Counted from the first letter of the stretch, positions 12,901-25,057 are shown. The stretch is DNA of 64,000 nt from Pleurodeles waltl (GCF_031143425.1 NC_090445.1:822218817-822282816); one strand, 5' to 3'. Translations and numbers: made by a program. The notes: generated from the letters alone by a model not told the origin.

Positions 12901-13482
12901 TCCGAGTCGGAATGGGCCAGGGCTCTAGCTTATCCTAGAACGATTTCACGCAACACGAGGCTCAGATATATTCAATACAATTACTTACACAGAACTTACC
13001 TCACCCCACATCGGTTGCACCGCATATATGGGGGGGCTCCCAAGGTATGCCCCAGATGTGAGGGCGGGGAAGCTGACTTTGACCACATGATGTGGGTATG
13101 CCCGAGAATCCAGGTGGGTTGGTTCGAGATGATGGCTACCCTCACGAAGTTATTCGGCTTGGAGCTCCGGCCAACCCCTGATTTGTGCCTACTGGGTCTT
13201 CGAACCGGGATCAGGTGGGGCAAGGTTGGGAATCGTTTCCTTGACCTGTCTCTGGCTCTATTTAAAAGACTGATCACGAAGGGATGGAAGTCCCCAACCC
13301 ACCCATCACTAACAGAATGGAGGAACGATGTCACAAGGTGGTCCAGGGCAGAGCTTCAGGTCCTTAGGGCTGAGGAGGCGAGGGGGGTCCTTCAGACCCC
13401 AATCGCGGCGGAGTGGGAAAACCTAGTGTCTAACTGGGAAGACTTAACAAAGAGTCCGATGGAGCCTGAGGGAGTGGGATAA
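9960..13482 (+). CDS. L1-clade ORF2: endonuclease remnant, reverse transcriptase, Cys-rich C-terminus
   Basis: The ORF2 protein of an L1-type LINE nicks target DNA and reverse-transcribes its own RNA. The frame is open for 1174 codons without a stop. It begins inside the AP-like endonuclease (GGDFNAVL near 10090, SDHNPLLI near 10360), so the N-terminal catalytic residues of that domain are missing through 5' truncation. The reverse transcriptase follows: FRPLSMLNSDFKILNK (about 11260), QNGFIPARS (about 11360), VDFEKAFDSIRWDYL (about 11470), RQGCPLSPMLFALAIEPL (about 11645) and the catalytic YADD at 11770-11781. The C-terminus carries the Cys-His motif CPRC...H...C near 13050-13100. The first 27 codons of the longer open frame (from 9877) are flanking LTR sequence that happens to be in frame. 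There is no natural start codon, and the copy is probably dead for mobilisation although RT residues are kept. Confidence 0.92.
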
Positions 13483-14042
13483 GCTAATGGACACGGTCAG
13501 AAGATCCCAACATAGGGGAAGTTCACTGTAACTAAGACTGAATGACTACTAAGAATCAGTTTGATCCGGATGCGGTATGAGTGTGAGGGGGAGAGCGGGA
13601 TGGTATAATAAAAAGGATAAGGGAGGGTAATGACGGAACGCAGGGCAATAAAACACGACAAGCAATACCCGGGCAAGCTATCTCCCTTTTTAGTAATTCA
13701 GCAATTAAACAGTTCCTCCCACATAGGCCTAAAAGTTCATATACAGTTTGAAGTTGAGTTAAGTCTGTTAACAGGTCACAGAATACAACAGTAACGTAGG
13801 ATAATGAAAATGTGAATGCCATTATAAAGTTTCAATTGGGCGAAGAAATAACTGTTGATAAGTTAAGTAAATGCATGGTAAAGGCTAACCAAATGCGTAA
13901 CGTACTGCATGGACCGCAAAGCCCAGAAATGGTATAATTAGCAGAAATGTATAATCACGACAATACGTTACTGTAAGAAGAAGTACACTTGTAAAAACAG
14001 CAAGTAGTTGATAACAATAAAAAAAAAATAAAAAAAAAAAAA
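13483..14042 (+). other. L1 3' UTR and A-rich tail
   Basis: Non-coding sequence after the ORF2 stop. It contains several AATAAA-like motifs and ends in an A-rich tail broken by single T residues, directly followed by the right target duplication. Confidence 0.75.
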
Positions 14043-14059
14043 AACAGAGTATTGACGAT
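14043..14059. repeat. L1 target-site duplication, right copy
   Basis: AACAGAGTATTGACGAT, identical to 9943-9959. Confidence 0.9.
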
Positions 14060-14765
14060 GACACAGGTTCTCATATCACAGCCTTTTGGAACCAACGTAA
14101 CACTTCCAATGTGCGATGGCAGCCTCGATGCTGGACTTTGCATCGTAAGTCCTCCTCGACGGGATCCTAGATGACAACACAGGACCTCATATAGTAGCCT
14201 TGCAACTCCTTAGAATCAATGCATTGCATCAACTGCACAACGCATCCTCGGCACTGGACTTCACAACGATCCGCAAGCCTGTATTTAAGGTTCTTCTTGT
14301 TCATCGGGTCTAACTGCGTCCTTGTAGCTGGCCCATGCTCTATCACAGTGAGCACAAACTTGCGATTTTGTCTCAGTCTGGCTTGACTAGCTATCCACAG
14401 TTGCCAGTTGTGCTTTTTGGAGCTATTTTCACTGAAATCTTATAAATGCATATCTCGTTTGTTCTACTGATTAGGTTTTTGTTGTTTAGGTCTTGCTTTA
14501 AAAAAAAAAAAATTCTACTCTATTTTTCTAACCTGGCGTAGGGATCCCTTTTTTGGTGTGTTTTCACTGTGTTACTGTTTAGATTGTTGTTGCACAAATA
14601 CCTTACACATTGCCTCTGAGTTACATCTGACTGCTCTATGCCAAGCTATCGTAGGGTTGAGCACCGCTTAATTTAGGGTTTGCTTGTGACTTCCCCCTGG
14701 CAAGGAGTGTGGTTCCTGGTAGGGTAGGGTTTCAGTTCTCTCAAGGAGTACCCAATTTCTTGCAT
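14060..14765 (+). mobile_element. Old LTR (right part)
   Basis: This continues the LTR begun at 8429. The block GTTGCACAAATACCTTACAC, then ATTGCCTCTGAG and TGACTGCTCTATGCCAAGCT, parallels 17490-17560 near the end of the solo LTR. The terminus is not well defined; a plausible end lies near 14750-14765. I could not pair a target duplication with the 8424-8428 flank. Confidence 0.5.
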
Positions 14766-15054
14766 CCACCAAAAAATGAGTGTGTTTCAGTTTCAGCTGG
14801 GTGGCTAATCCTTTAGTTTTCAACGTTCTCCTTTTATAGTTACCCTTTTATTTCTTTGCTTCTAATCTTTTTTTTTTTAAATGTTTCCTAAAAGGATAGT
14901 ACAGATCTCCAGGCAGTGCCAACGGGTCGCTTGCTTGCAGCTCATTTAATCTGCAATGCGCTGCATCCCACGTGGTCACTTCCTCTAAACTAGGAGAACA
15001 TTATGGAATGATGTCATTGTTTTACCATTCCAAGATGGACAACAAGTTAGTGCT

Positions 15055-17668
15055 TGTTGGAAATGGACCTTTCTGCAGGTTTATCCCCAAACATTTTGCT
15101 TTTCTCCTCCTATTTTTCTGACCCTCTTGTTGTTGGCTTTTGGACTCTGGGCCCTTTACCACTGCTAATCAGTGCTAAAGTGCATGTGCTCTCTCCCTTA
15201 AATGTTGGTATAATTGGATTACACCTATTTGGTTTATTTAATGTACCTGTAAGTCCCTTGTAAAGTGGTATACCATATCCCAAGGGCCTGTAAATGAAAT
15301 ACTACTAGGGCCTGCAGCGCCGAGAGAGCCACCCACAGAAGCAGCCTTTCAAACCTGACTCAGGCCTGGCAGTGCAGGCCCTGCATGCGCAGTTTACTGC
15401 CACATTGACTGGACAACTCCCTTTTTACTACACCTAAGGCACCCCTAAAGTAGCTCCTAGATAGCTCTATGGGCAGGGTGCTGTGTATGTAAAAGGAAGG
15501 ACATTATGTGCTTCATGTCCTAGTAGTGGCAAACCGCCTATTTCATTTTTTCACTGTTGCGAGTTCTACTCCTCTCATAGGTTTGCACTGGGAATTCCCT
15601 TGTATGTGTCTAAATGTAATTTCTGATCTTTGAGGAGTAGCGTGGGCATATTTGGGATAGTAGTGAAAAATCATGTTAATGGTGTTGGTGGATTCTTCTT
15701 TACAATTTTAGAAAAGCCACTTACAGAAAGTGGGCATTTCTCTGTGCTTGTAACTCTAGTGCCTTGCAGCCTGACTCCAATCCACGTTTTGGACAGAGTG
15801 ACAGCTAGACAGCCATAACACAGGAAGGGCAAGGTGTGACTGAAGAGGCATCAGCATACTGATAGTCATCCTCGGCCTGAGGAGAAGGAGGGTCGTTCAC
15901 ATCTTACATGTCAGTAGGCTGTGTCCTTTCCTTGCACAATGGACTGATTACCCCCTACTGATGTCTGGGGACAAAGCTGGGTTGAAAGGGTGATGAGCTT
16001 CACTTGAAAGGTTCCCTTTGAAGTTACCCCCTGAACAAAGGCATTTGTGAGTATAAGATGAAGGGCTCTTGCCCCATGATTTCAGAGCACTTTTGGACCT
16101 GGGACCTAACCTGTTAGAAAGACGACTGCACTGCACAAAGGACTCACTTAAACTGCTCTTCTGTTTGTTGCTCTGCTGCCTGGTGTCTGCTGGGTGGCAC
16201 AAATGATTCATCATGATTGATTTTCTGCTTGTTGCTCTTCTGCCGGCTGCTCCCTGACTTGGACTTCCCTGGCACTGCTGAACTGCCAGGAGGAACAGAA
16301 ACTGTTTGCCCTGATGTGCTGGCCTGGCTGACCCTGTGTGCCCCATTGATCTCCCAGGAAGCCCAGTGCGTACAGAGTGCTGGTTCTGCTCTTGGTTTCT
16401 ACGAGTATTGCGCCTGAGGAGCGCTTCATTGTCCACTATTTTTATATCTGGTGCAGAGTCCTGTGTGGATTCTTCTCAGGTTTTTGCCTGTCAGAAGTGC
16501 ATGGTGAGCGCCTTACCCTTCACGTCAGTTTTCAAACACTATTGTGTACTGAGCACCTCATCCTCCAGGGATTGGCAACGTGGAAGCATTGAGCAAGAAC
16601 CACAAGTTGAGGCAGGTCACCACAGCTATGCTGGGATCTCAGAAGGAGGTTCTGCCATGTTCCCCAAGAGCATGTCTGGTGTGGGCAGACAGCGGAGCAC
16701 GTGGCAGCCTGTGCAAGTGGAGTGCTGGTTGCTGGATCCGGAGGTCAAGTCAGCTTGGTGATCAGTGGGGACTCAGATGGAGTATAGCTGACACCCCGGA
16801 GAGGTGGGGCCACCTGTGAAACTCACACTGGATCCCCTTCTTAAGGGAGGACTCCCTTGTTTCGGCCGCTGCACTGCACTCACAGACGGCAACTCCATTG
16901 AAGATCTGCACATGGGGAGACCCGAGGAGGGTCTTCTGCCACTGGGTGGGGGGCACTGGAACCACGCAAGCGGACTAGGGAGAAACCTCAACTGGGTTCC
17001 CCTTTGTCACGCACAGAGGTGCGGAGGATTCCCACAGAGGCTGTACTATGGGCACCTGAGCTTTGGCGCTCTAAAAATTAGGCCCGTTTTAACCACCAAA
17101 AACTATTGGAGCCCCCGTACTATGGTGCCCTCGTAAGTGGGGATTTCTAAAATTGGGCCTAGACCAAATCGCATCACTTACCTGGGCAAGATAACGAGTA
17201 TTATCATGATAATGGGATATTATGCACAGTATTTAGGATACTAGCTGATTCATATGCTTTCTGTCATAACCCTGATTATGTGATATATGACAATTTATTC
17301 TAGTCTAACGAAGGTCATGAATACTGACACAGGAATTGCATTGGATGCACAGTGGTCATTAATATGGTTGTTTTGGCCAATGCTTTATGTGCAAAATACA
17401 ATATAGGTTATTTTATATCATCCTTTTTTATTTTTATATAATCCTGTGTGGATTCTCTTTTGTGGTGTATTTATTGTGTCACTAGTGTGAGTGTGTTGTG
17501 CAAACCCTTTACACATTGCCTCTGGGGATAAGATTGACTGCTCTGTGCCAAGCTACCAGGGGTGAACACAAATTATCTTTGGTGTGTAACTTACGCTCCC
17601 TGACTGCAGTGGTGGGTTCTGCCTGCTGAGGTACCTACCCTAGCCGACTAGAAACCCCATTTCTAACA
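15055..17668 (+). mobile_element. Solo LTR of a Ty3/gypsy-like retrotransposon
   Basis: It begins TGTTGGAAATGG and ends CCATTTCTAACA, imperfect inverted ends of TG...CA type. The flanking 5-mers GTGCT (15050-15054) and GCGCT (17669-17673) differ at one base and are a likely decayed 5-bp target duplication. Length is 2614 bp, close to the 2678-bp LTR at 58646. No internal coding region or second LTR is present, so it is best read as a product of LTR-LTR recombination. Short open frames around 15950-17136 show no domain. Confidence 0.7.
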
Positions 17669-17835
17669 GCGCTAAATGTCGAGATCATGCTGGAACTTTA
17701 AAACAATGACAGACTACTTACAATAACTCTGCAGGATAGAAAGCTACTGCTATGTTTAGTTTCGCTACTACAAGCATATGCTGTTTTTTCTACTTGTATT
17801 CTTTTAATGTAGCTTGCATCCGTTGTCGATTTCAT

Positions 17836-17851
17836 TGCAGTTGTTTCAGAG
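17836..17851. repeat. L1 (minus) target-site duplication, 3' side
   Basis: On the minus strand this reads CTCTGAAACAACTGCA. It matches 25058-25073 (CTCTGACACAACTGCA) at 15 of 16 positions and directly follows the AAAATAAAG end of the L1. Confidence 0.75.
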
Positions 17852-20221
17852 CTTTATTTTGCATCTGTTTTACTGCATTTTAAAGGTAATTATTGAAGAA
17901 GAACAATTCTCTGTACACATATTACATTGAGTGGCAGGAATCAGACATGAATACACAAAGGTAAAGATGCTCTGCCAAATAGCGATAGTGGTACATTAAC
18001 AACAGGGCACAGTGGTAATGCATGGAAACAAACAACAGGCCACCTCAGTAATGCAGATATAGTGGGTGCACTTGTAGAAACACATAAATTACATACTCAA
18101 TGAAATATATCAAACTAAAGAGGAATGGGAACAATGGTAAGAGTCTGTCACGGCTGTCAGACATCGCTTTTTACTTCAATGTTAAGGATATAGGTATCCC
18201 AGTTTCCCACTCCAATCCTGAGCATGCCCTTGGAGTGCAACAAATGTAATGTGGTGGCTTCGGCCTGGGCCCACAGCAGGAGTGTCCGATGTTTTGTGTC
18301 TGGTGTTAAAGTTGGACAAACACCAGGTCTATGAACCATTGTAGTTGTTTAGTCCCTTTAGCTTTGGGGCAAAGGCCCAGGAGCCAAGACTCTGGAGTAG
18401 GTAGCAGTGTGTGTCCTGCAAGGTCCTCTGTGGAGTTTGTGACCTCTAGCCAGACCACCGGTAAAGGGTTGCATTCCCATCCCATATGATATAAACCAAT
18501 GTCTGGTATGTGACAACGAGGACATATCTGGTCCAAGTTAGGAAAAATATGCTTGATGGGGTAAGAGTGGTTTATGTAATTAAACTGTGTGTATCTGAAT
18601 CAGGGGTTCCTAGAGACTTCCTTTACTTGCCGCAGCGTTTTGGACCATGATTTGACTGCGAGGGGTTGAGGGAGCAAAATATCCCCTCTAGTCTTTGCCA
18701 CAATCGTATCACTTAATGTGGCAGTGAGAAATGCATATTATAATGTAGAGATGGCACATTTTTTGTTCCCACATGTAAGGAGGATAGACAGGATAGGTGA
18801 TGTGGACAGTTCCACCTCTCCTGTCCCCCAAGTGGTGCGTATAAGCCGTCCCTGTTCAACTGCAGCCTCATACAGTGTGCGACAATAATCTCTAAATACA
18901 AAGTTAATGTTAATAAGCCGTCTGACAGCATGGTATGCCAGAAAATGACTGGCACCTAAACCATACTCATCCCTAATATCTTGAAAGGACATGAGGGTCT
19001 TGTCGTTGCATAGGTTGCCCAGATGGGCAAGCCCTACATCGTGCCAGGTTGATACATCAGGACTAATAGGTAGTTGGAGAGCTTGCATACATTATATAAA
19101 TCAGTGGTGAGTACGGAATGTGATTGGATTTGTTACACACATAGCAACGCCAGCATGCACGTACGTTGGACATCTGGTACCCCTCATCGAGTGGGTGACA
19201 GTCATGGTCCAGAAGCCAAGTGTAGATACCAACTCATCCCAAGGTGTTTCGGAAAGCTTTTTGTTCAGGATTAATGGCCCCATCCATCCAGCGCATTGGC
19301 CACTAGAGCTGTGCCCTGTGTAGTACAGTTTGATGTTAGGGGTGCCCAGTCCACCCTCCAGTAGTAGTCTATGTGTGATAGCTAGTGCTACTTGTTTCCT
19401 GTCGGCCCCCCAATATTAAGCCTAGATGTAGTCCGTGTAGTTCCCGGAAGAGAGATTTGGCAGGTATTATCAGGAGTGTTGCAAAAAAAGACAGTAGTCT
19501 AGGTAAGATCAGCATTTTAGATATTGCTACTCGTCCTAGCGGGGAGAGGGGCAATGACTCCAGAAGGGAAGGGATCCCTGGATTGAACAAACTAAACGGT
19601 CCACATTTCCCTCCTTGAGGGCAGCTACTGAATGGTATACGTAACACCCAGATATTTAAAGGTATCGTACCATCACTGGAGTCGATGTATGGGTGTATCG
19701 TCTCTGAGAGGCTTGGGAATCAGGGCAAGGGGAAATAAACAGGATTTGGGCCAACTGACTTGGAGTCCCGAAATTTAACTGAAATTGTCTAGTAAGTGCT
19801 CTAGGGACAGGGGCGACGTATTAACTTTGCGTAAGAAGATCAGGGCATCATCACAGTATAGGGATACTATGCGATACCTGTCAGTTTCTGTGCTCCCCCC
19901 TTCCCATAATCGCTGGCATAACTGGCAAGCCAGAGGCTCCATAGCCATGGCGAAAAGGAGGGGTGAGAGTGGACATCCCTGGCAAGTGTCCCTTTGGATG
20001 GGGAAGCTGGATATCCACTAACCGGTCTTAAACCTGGCACTTGGACTCAAATACAGCATGCGCATCCAGCCCCGAAATCGAGGCCCGAACCCCATGTGTT
20101 CTAATGCTGACAACAGAAAGAACCAGCTCAGGACGTCGAAGGCTAGCTACTTCACCACATATCTCAGCTGGTGTTTCTTTCACTAGCCTCAGTAGTCGTC
20201 TAATGTTAAGGAAGGTACTAT

Positions 20222-20727
20222 GGGGGTCATTCCGACCCTGGCGGTCAAAGACCGCCAGGGCCGCGAATGACGGAAGCACCGCCAACAGGCTGGCGGTGCT
20301 TCCCTGCCCATTCTGACCGCGGCGGTAAAGCCACGGTCAGAAAACCGGGTCCGACGGTTTCCCACCGGATTTCCCCCGGCTGGGCGAATCCGCCATGGCG
20401 GGGATTCTGACCCCCTTACCGCCAGCCTGTTTCTGGCGGTTTACACCGCCAGGAAGAGGCTGGCGGTAACGGGTGTCTAGGGGCCCCCTAACAGGGCCCC
20501 AGCCTGCTTTTTGGGTGCAACTGCACCCGTCGCACACCTGCAATTCAGAGCCGGCTTCAGTGTTGCAGGCCCCCTTCCCGCTGGGCCGGCGGGCGCTAAC
20601 AATGTTAGCGCCCGCCGGCCCAGCGGGAAGGTTGGAATGGCTGCAGCGGTCTTTTGACCGCGGAGCGGCCAAATGGCGGTTCCCACCAGGCAGGCGACCG
20701 CCGCCCGCCGGGGTCAGAATGACCCCC
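20222..20727. mobile_element. GGCGGT-rich palindromic MITE (Harbinger-like)
   Basis: The 506-bp element has inverted ends GGGGGTCATTC / GAATGACCCCC and is flanked by TAT at 20219-20221 and 20728-20730. Removing it and one TAT restores the reading of the L1 RT segment around the junction, which fixes both boundaries. It is very GC-rich with repeated GGCGGT/ACCGCC motifs. It also contains a perfect 28-bp inverted repeat, 20573-20600 against 20604-20631, with a 3-nt loop. It is non-coding. Confidence 0.8.
20573..20631. repeat. Perfect 28-bp-arm hairpin inside the MITE
   Basis: The arms 20573-20600 and 20604-20631 are exact reverse complements around the loop AAT. They are G+C-rich (GGCCGGCGGGCGC core), which would favour cruciform or RNA hairpin formation. 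Confidence 0.9.
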
Positions 20728-23049
20728 TATGTCCGGGAATGAAACCTGATTGATTGGGATGTGCCAGTGAGGTAATCAAGGGGAAAAGTCTGTTGGATAG
20801 CACCTTTCCCACTATCTTGCAGGCAAGATTAAGGAGAGATAGGGGGCAGTAAGAGCGTACATCCAATGGATCACATCAGGGTTTAGGGAGAATCACTATT
20901 AGGGCTTTGTGCATGGAGTCTGGCAGTCAGCAGGATGAGAGGGATTCGGAGTATACCTATAGTAAATGTTGGGACATCATCCCTGAGTAAGTAGAGTAAC
21001 ACTTGATGGGTAATCCATCAGAACCAGAGGTTTTGTTTCTTGCTATTCGAGTTACTGCGAATTTGAACTCTTCCAATTGAAGCGGTTTATCGAGTTCAGC
21101 TCTCTGAATGGGAGACAGATGGATCAAGGGCAACCCACGTAGAAATTCAGATATATGTTCTGGTTCAACTGCAGCCTCATACAGTGCACAATAATAATCT
21201 CTAAATACTAAGTTAATGTTAGCTTGTGTGTTGACTGTCGTCGCATCAATGCCACGGATGGCCCCAATGGGGATTCGCTGGTGGTCCTCAAGGATCAACC
21301 ATGAATGCAGTCTGCCCGAGTGATTGCCTTCTGCATGCAGAGAAGCCAGACGTTGACTGTGATTGTGTTTGCTCAGGAAGTATTCTGCCTCTCTGCATTT
21401 TTTACACACACATTTCTAATTTTCTTAAGTTTGTCTCTCTGGCTGACTACCTCCCCCCTCTACTAAGTGTAAAATACGTTCCAGGGCCATCAGTTCAGCA
21501 TGTAATGTATGATGGATACCCCATGAGGCGGCCATGCAGCGGCAGCGCACCACCACTTTGAGTGCATCCCACTCTATTGCCCTGGATGCTGCGAATCCTT
21601 TATTAAGTTCAAAATATTGGGTGATGCATGTTGATGTGTCTTCACGAAATGGGGGCTCGAGTAAGGCCTCTGGCTGTAGGTGCCATGTAGGGATGCTTGA
21701 GCGTCACCTACCACACTGAAGCGATATTAGAAGTGGGCAGTGATCTGACAAAATGTGATCCTATTACTCCGATCTGGTCACTTGTGTCTCCAATTGCTCA
21801 GCGCATAGTATCAGGTCCCATCTAGTGTGTATGGAGTGTACTGATGAGTAAAACAAAAAACTCAGGGTTATTTGGGTGTCCCATGTGCCATACGTCATGT
21901 GTTGTAACCATGTGCTAAGTTGTTGTGTTGCCAGCCACAGTGGGGGCAGCGAGCGATTCCAGTTCACATCTGGCACAGAATTAAAATCCCCCATAACCTA
22001 GGTATGTGAGGATCCCTAAACAAGGCCAGAGTGAGGGTGTAAAGGACTTCAAATTGGCCATAGTTGGGAGCATATAGACCCACCAGAGAAAGCAGGGCTC
22101 CATCTAGGAGGCCTTAGACGATGACATATCTGCCTTCCTGGTCTGCCACGTGTCTGTATACTTCAAATTGAGTCCTCAGGCAATCCATACAAGTACTCCA
22201 CTTGCAAAGGCTGATAAAGTCATGCCATATATTAACTGGCCCCTCCATTTGGTTTTCACCCTGCGGAGTGCCAAGGTAGTAAGATGCGTCTCTTGTAATA
22301 ATGCAAAAAGTGCATGTTGATGTTTAAGGAAGACATGTATGCGATATCTTTTAGCTGTGGTGGTCATGCACCATACGTTTCACGTAAAGACATTGTGCAC
22401 TGGTGTTTGTCTATTCTTTAGGATGGTCATGTTGTGCAATAGAGCATAGGGCCGGCAATCTCAGGGTACTCTCTGAATAGGATATATTCTGCATGTATCA
22501 TACAGAACATGGTTATTGTGTGTATTACTGTTTAAGTTATGTTTACCACGTGCAATAATTCTTGAAAAACATCTGTCAAGTTAAACCAACAAGAAAATAA
22601 CTATTGACCCCTCCCCATGTCGGGAGTCACTGACCACATTCCACAACAACAAACCAGAAATGAAGAAAATAGGTTAGCAAAGTAAACAGGTCCATTTTGG
22701 ATTCTCTTTGAAGCGTGAAAGATGTATTCCACTAGTTCAATGACATGGGCCCGTCAAGGAGGGAGTGACCACCCTACTAAAGCACTGAGCAGATATAGTC
22801 CTCAGGGAAGGACAAATGTGGTTGTGGGCTACAGCACACTATGTGTGCTCTTGTAACATAGGTTAAAGAGTCTCACTGGTATGCAGATCGCGGAGTGATC
22901 ACGAGGCCCTTTTCAAGTGCGGTTAGTGAGGACTCTGAGGCCCCCGGGTCTGATCCAGAGTCTGACAAATGATCCATGTTTAGTGAGGCGAAGGAGTTCA
23001 CAATGAGTTGCGGAGCTTCTAGCACCACCCTGGTCTGTTTGGCCACCAA

Positions 23050-23924
23050 TTGGTCTCATGTTGGTCTGATTTTGGTAATCTTGCGTTTGCGACGACAGGA
23101 CAGGGGGTCAGCCATTCCTTTCGCATGAAGCCAAGTCCAGACACCTTTACGTGTGGCAAACACATAGGCCATCCGCCCGTCCACCACATGTAGTGTCCCT
23201 GGGAATACTCGTGCATATTTACAGTTCAGCTCCTGAAGTCGTTGTTTGACTTGGCCATAGGAGCCACGGAGCTGCTGCACCTCCACCATGAAATCAGGGT
23301 ATGCCATGATTGAGGTGTCCTCATAACACCAAGGACTTTTTGCCCTAAATTGTTGAAGCACTAGGTCACAGAAGTTGAGGAGTCAGGCAATAATGTGGCG
23401 GGGCGGGCGCCCAGGATGGGAGGCTTATCAACTATCCTGTGTGCCCTTTCTACAGAACAGAGCTTTGGCAGTTTTCCCAATAATACAGTGCTTTTCAGCC
23501 ATTGTTCTATGAAGCGTTCTGTGCTAGAACCCTCCACTCTTTCTGGGAAACCTGCAAGATGTTTCTATGATGAGACATCCCTTTGGCATCCTCCGCCCTG
23601 CAGTGCAGGGAACATACTTCAGCATTTAAGAGTTTAATTTGTGTTTGTAGTTCTTGCACCGTGGAGTGCAATGTAGTAAGTGAAGTTTCTGCCTCGTCTA
23701 CGCGATCTGTCAGTTTGTGATGGACCCCACAGGGCAGACTGATGTCCAAGGAGATGGTGTCTATTTGGCTTTCCAAGGATGTTTTGTAGAACCTTTTCAG
23801 ATTGAGTGGCGTGTGCCTGGAGGGTATTCTCCATCTGAGTCATAGCCATTGTGATGCGGTCGGAGGAGGATGTTGATGCTGGGTCCTGCTGCAAGGATTT
23901 ATTTAGTTTAGGTTTCACCATCAT
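23050..23924 (-). pseudogene. L1 ORF1 remnant (coiled coil, RRM, C-terminal domain)
   Basis: ORF1p is the trimeric RNA-binding chaperone of L1. On the minus strand, a basic N-terminus (MMVKPKLNKSL) starts at 23924. A heptad-like region (LNAEVCSLHCRAEDA and neighbours) follows at about 23600-23780. The C-terminal domain at about 23090-23300 contains YPDFMVEVQQLRGSYGQVKQ, then YARVFPGTLHVV and VWTWLHAKG. Frameshifts break it into three frames. Its position, about 650 bp upstream of ORF2, is right for an L1. Confidence 0.8.
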
Positions 23925-25034
23925 GGCGGATCGATGTACTGTGCAGAGTATGTTAGATGATGAGCAGCACTCGTAGTAGGCGCATGCAGCAAGTAGTCAG
24001 GCAGCGCTGCCCAGGAGCAATTGTTCCTTGCGGCCCCTCTGCACTAGTAATTATTCTGGCTGGTATGCTCTATGTCAGTACACAGAGGTATCCCATCTGA
24101 ATGTTAGGAGGCCAGGTGAGGAAGAAGGCAGGCAGACTCACCTTTACTAATGCTTGGGCATTACAGTGCAGAAAAGCAATCAAGTAAGTAGTGCTATAGC
24201 CCACGGGACACCTGTGCTAGTCTCATACAATCTTAGGCACCATCTGAGAGGTTATTCAGAAACAATGATATGGCCGGTCAGTGCATTGCATATTGCGGGT
24301 CCCACAGCAGCAGTGTCACAGCTCATGCCCGGAAAGTGTCAGTCATATGGAGGGACAGAGCAGGTGCCGGCTATGTAGTGTGATGCTGCTATGAAGCTCA
24401 CCTGGTATAGTCCTACAGAGATGAGGACCGCCATTTCTGGCAGTGGGCTGAGAATGCGGTAGTCAGCGGAGTAGCAGGGATGGCAGGCAGGTCGGGTGAC
24501 GCATCTAAAGGTGGAGAACGAGGACGCCTTTGGTGTTGCCACAGTATGGATGGGAGCATGAGTACCCAAACACAACTGTAGACGGTCCGCTGCTCTGACT
24601 GCAGGGCTCATGATGTGTTTAATGCGGCCACACCTCAATCGGTGTGAGGGCCGCATTGCGGCTCTTGCCCACGGCACTTTACGGTTAGCCATGTATCGGG
24701 TGCAGTGGCTTGGCCGCAGAGAAAGCACAGTTAAGAAGGCGGGAGTTAGGTGCTCACAGTGTTCGGGAGCCCTCTGGTAGTGATCACCAGTCATTGGATG
24801 CCCTATTTCCAGGCTTGCGCTGCCCTCCTCACAGTTAGGCCTCTTGCAGTCCATGCGGGCCAGTGGCGCCGCTCTTCAGTGCAGGCGTCTCTCAGACACT
24901 ACTAATCAGGAACATGCATGACCAGGGCGTTATGTCGAGGGCTCCGGTGGTTACACAAGAATAGTAGGTTGTGGATGGCAAGGATTATTGTAGGATTGTA
25001 AGCGGGTCAGCACAGAGCTCGCAATTACACATCT

Positions 25035-25057
25035 GTTGTGGTCGCCATCTTGGCCAC
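25035..25057 (-). promoter_or_regulatory. YY1-like motif at the 5' end of the L1 5' UTR
   Basis: The minus strand reads GTGGCCAAGATGGCGACC from 25057, i.e. the motif CAAGATGGCG begins a few bases inside the element. Human L1 has a CAAGATGGCC YY1 site at an equivalent position that guides transcription start. Function here is inferred from motif and position only. Confidence 0.55.

Larger units (their letters stand above)
9960..14042 (+). mobile_element. Young 5'-truncated L1 insertion
   Basis: The insertion comprises the ORF2 remnant, about 540 bp of 3' UTR (13483-14015) and an A-rich tail (about 14016-14042). It is bracketed by the exact 17-bp duplication at 9943-9959 and 14043-14059. Perfect duplications, an intact A-tail and an unbroken ORF show recent target-primed integration. 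It splits an older LTR. Confidence 0.9.
18160..22400 (-). pseudogene. L1 ORF2 remnant (endonuclease-RT-Cys-rich), interrupted by a MITE
   Basis: Minus-strand fragments in several frames follow L1 ORF2 order. The endonuclease start (LLQETHL) is at about 22280-22310, endonuclease GDFNSVPD near 21990 and RT fingers (KTSGSDGLPIKCY) near 21030. A segment equivalent to GFIPARSTSLNLRR is split by the MITE at 20222-20727. RT thumb-region fragments lie at 19400-19640, and the C-terminal motif CPRCH...H..W.C is near 18480-18530. Comparison with the intact copy at 9960-13482 shows collinearity. Multiple stops make it a pseudogene. Confidence 0.8.
17852..25057 (-). mobile_element. Full-length, decayed L1 on the minus strand
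   Basis: Matching 16-bp flanks (one mismatch) bound a 7206-bp interval. It contains, in minus-strand order, a GC-rich 5' UTR, an ORF1 remnant, an ORF2 remnant and a 3' UTR ending in AAAATAAAG. About 6.7 kb remains after subtracting the 506-bp MITE at 20222-20727. Both ORFs are broken by stops and frameshifts, so this insertion is much older than the plus-strand L1. Confidence 0.8.

Noticed and set aside
9877..13482. A 1201-residue gene starting at ATG 9877
   Set aside because: The target duplication at 9943-9959 shows the first 27 codons are flanking LTR. The L1 frame is merely entered from upstream.
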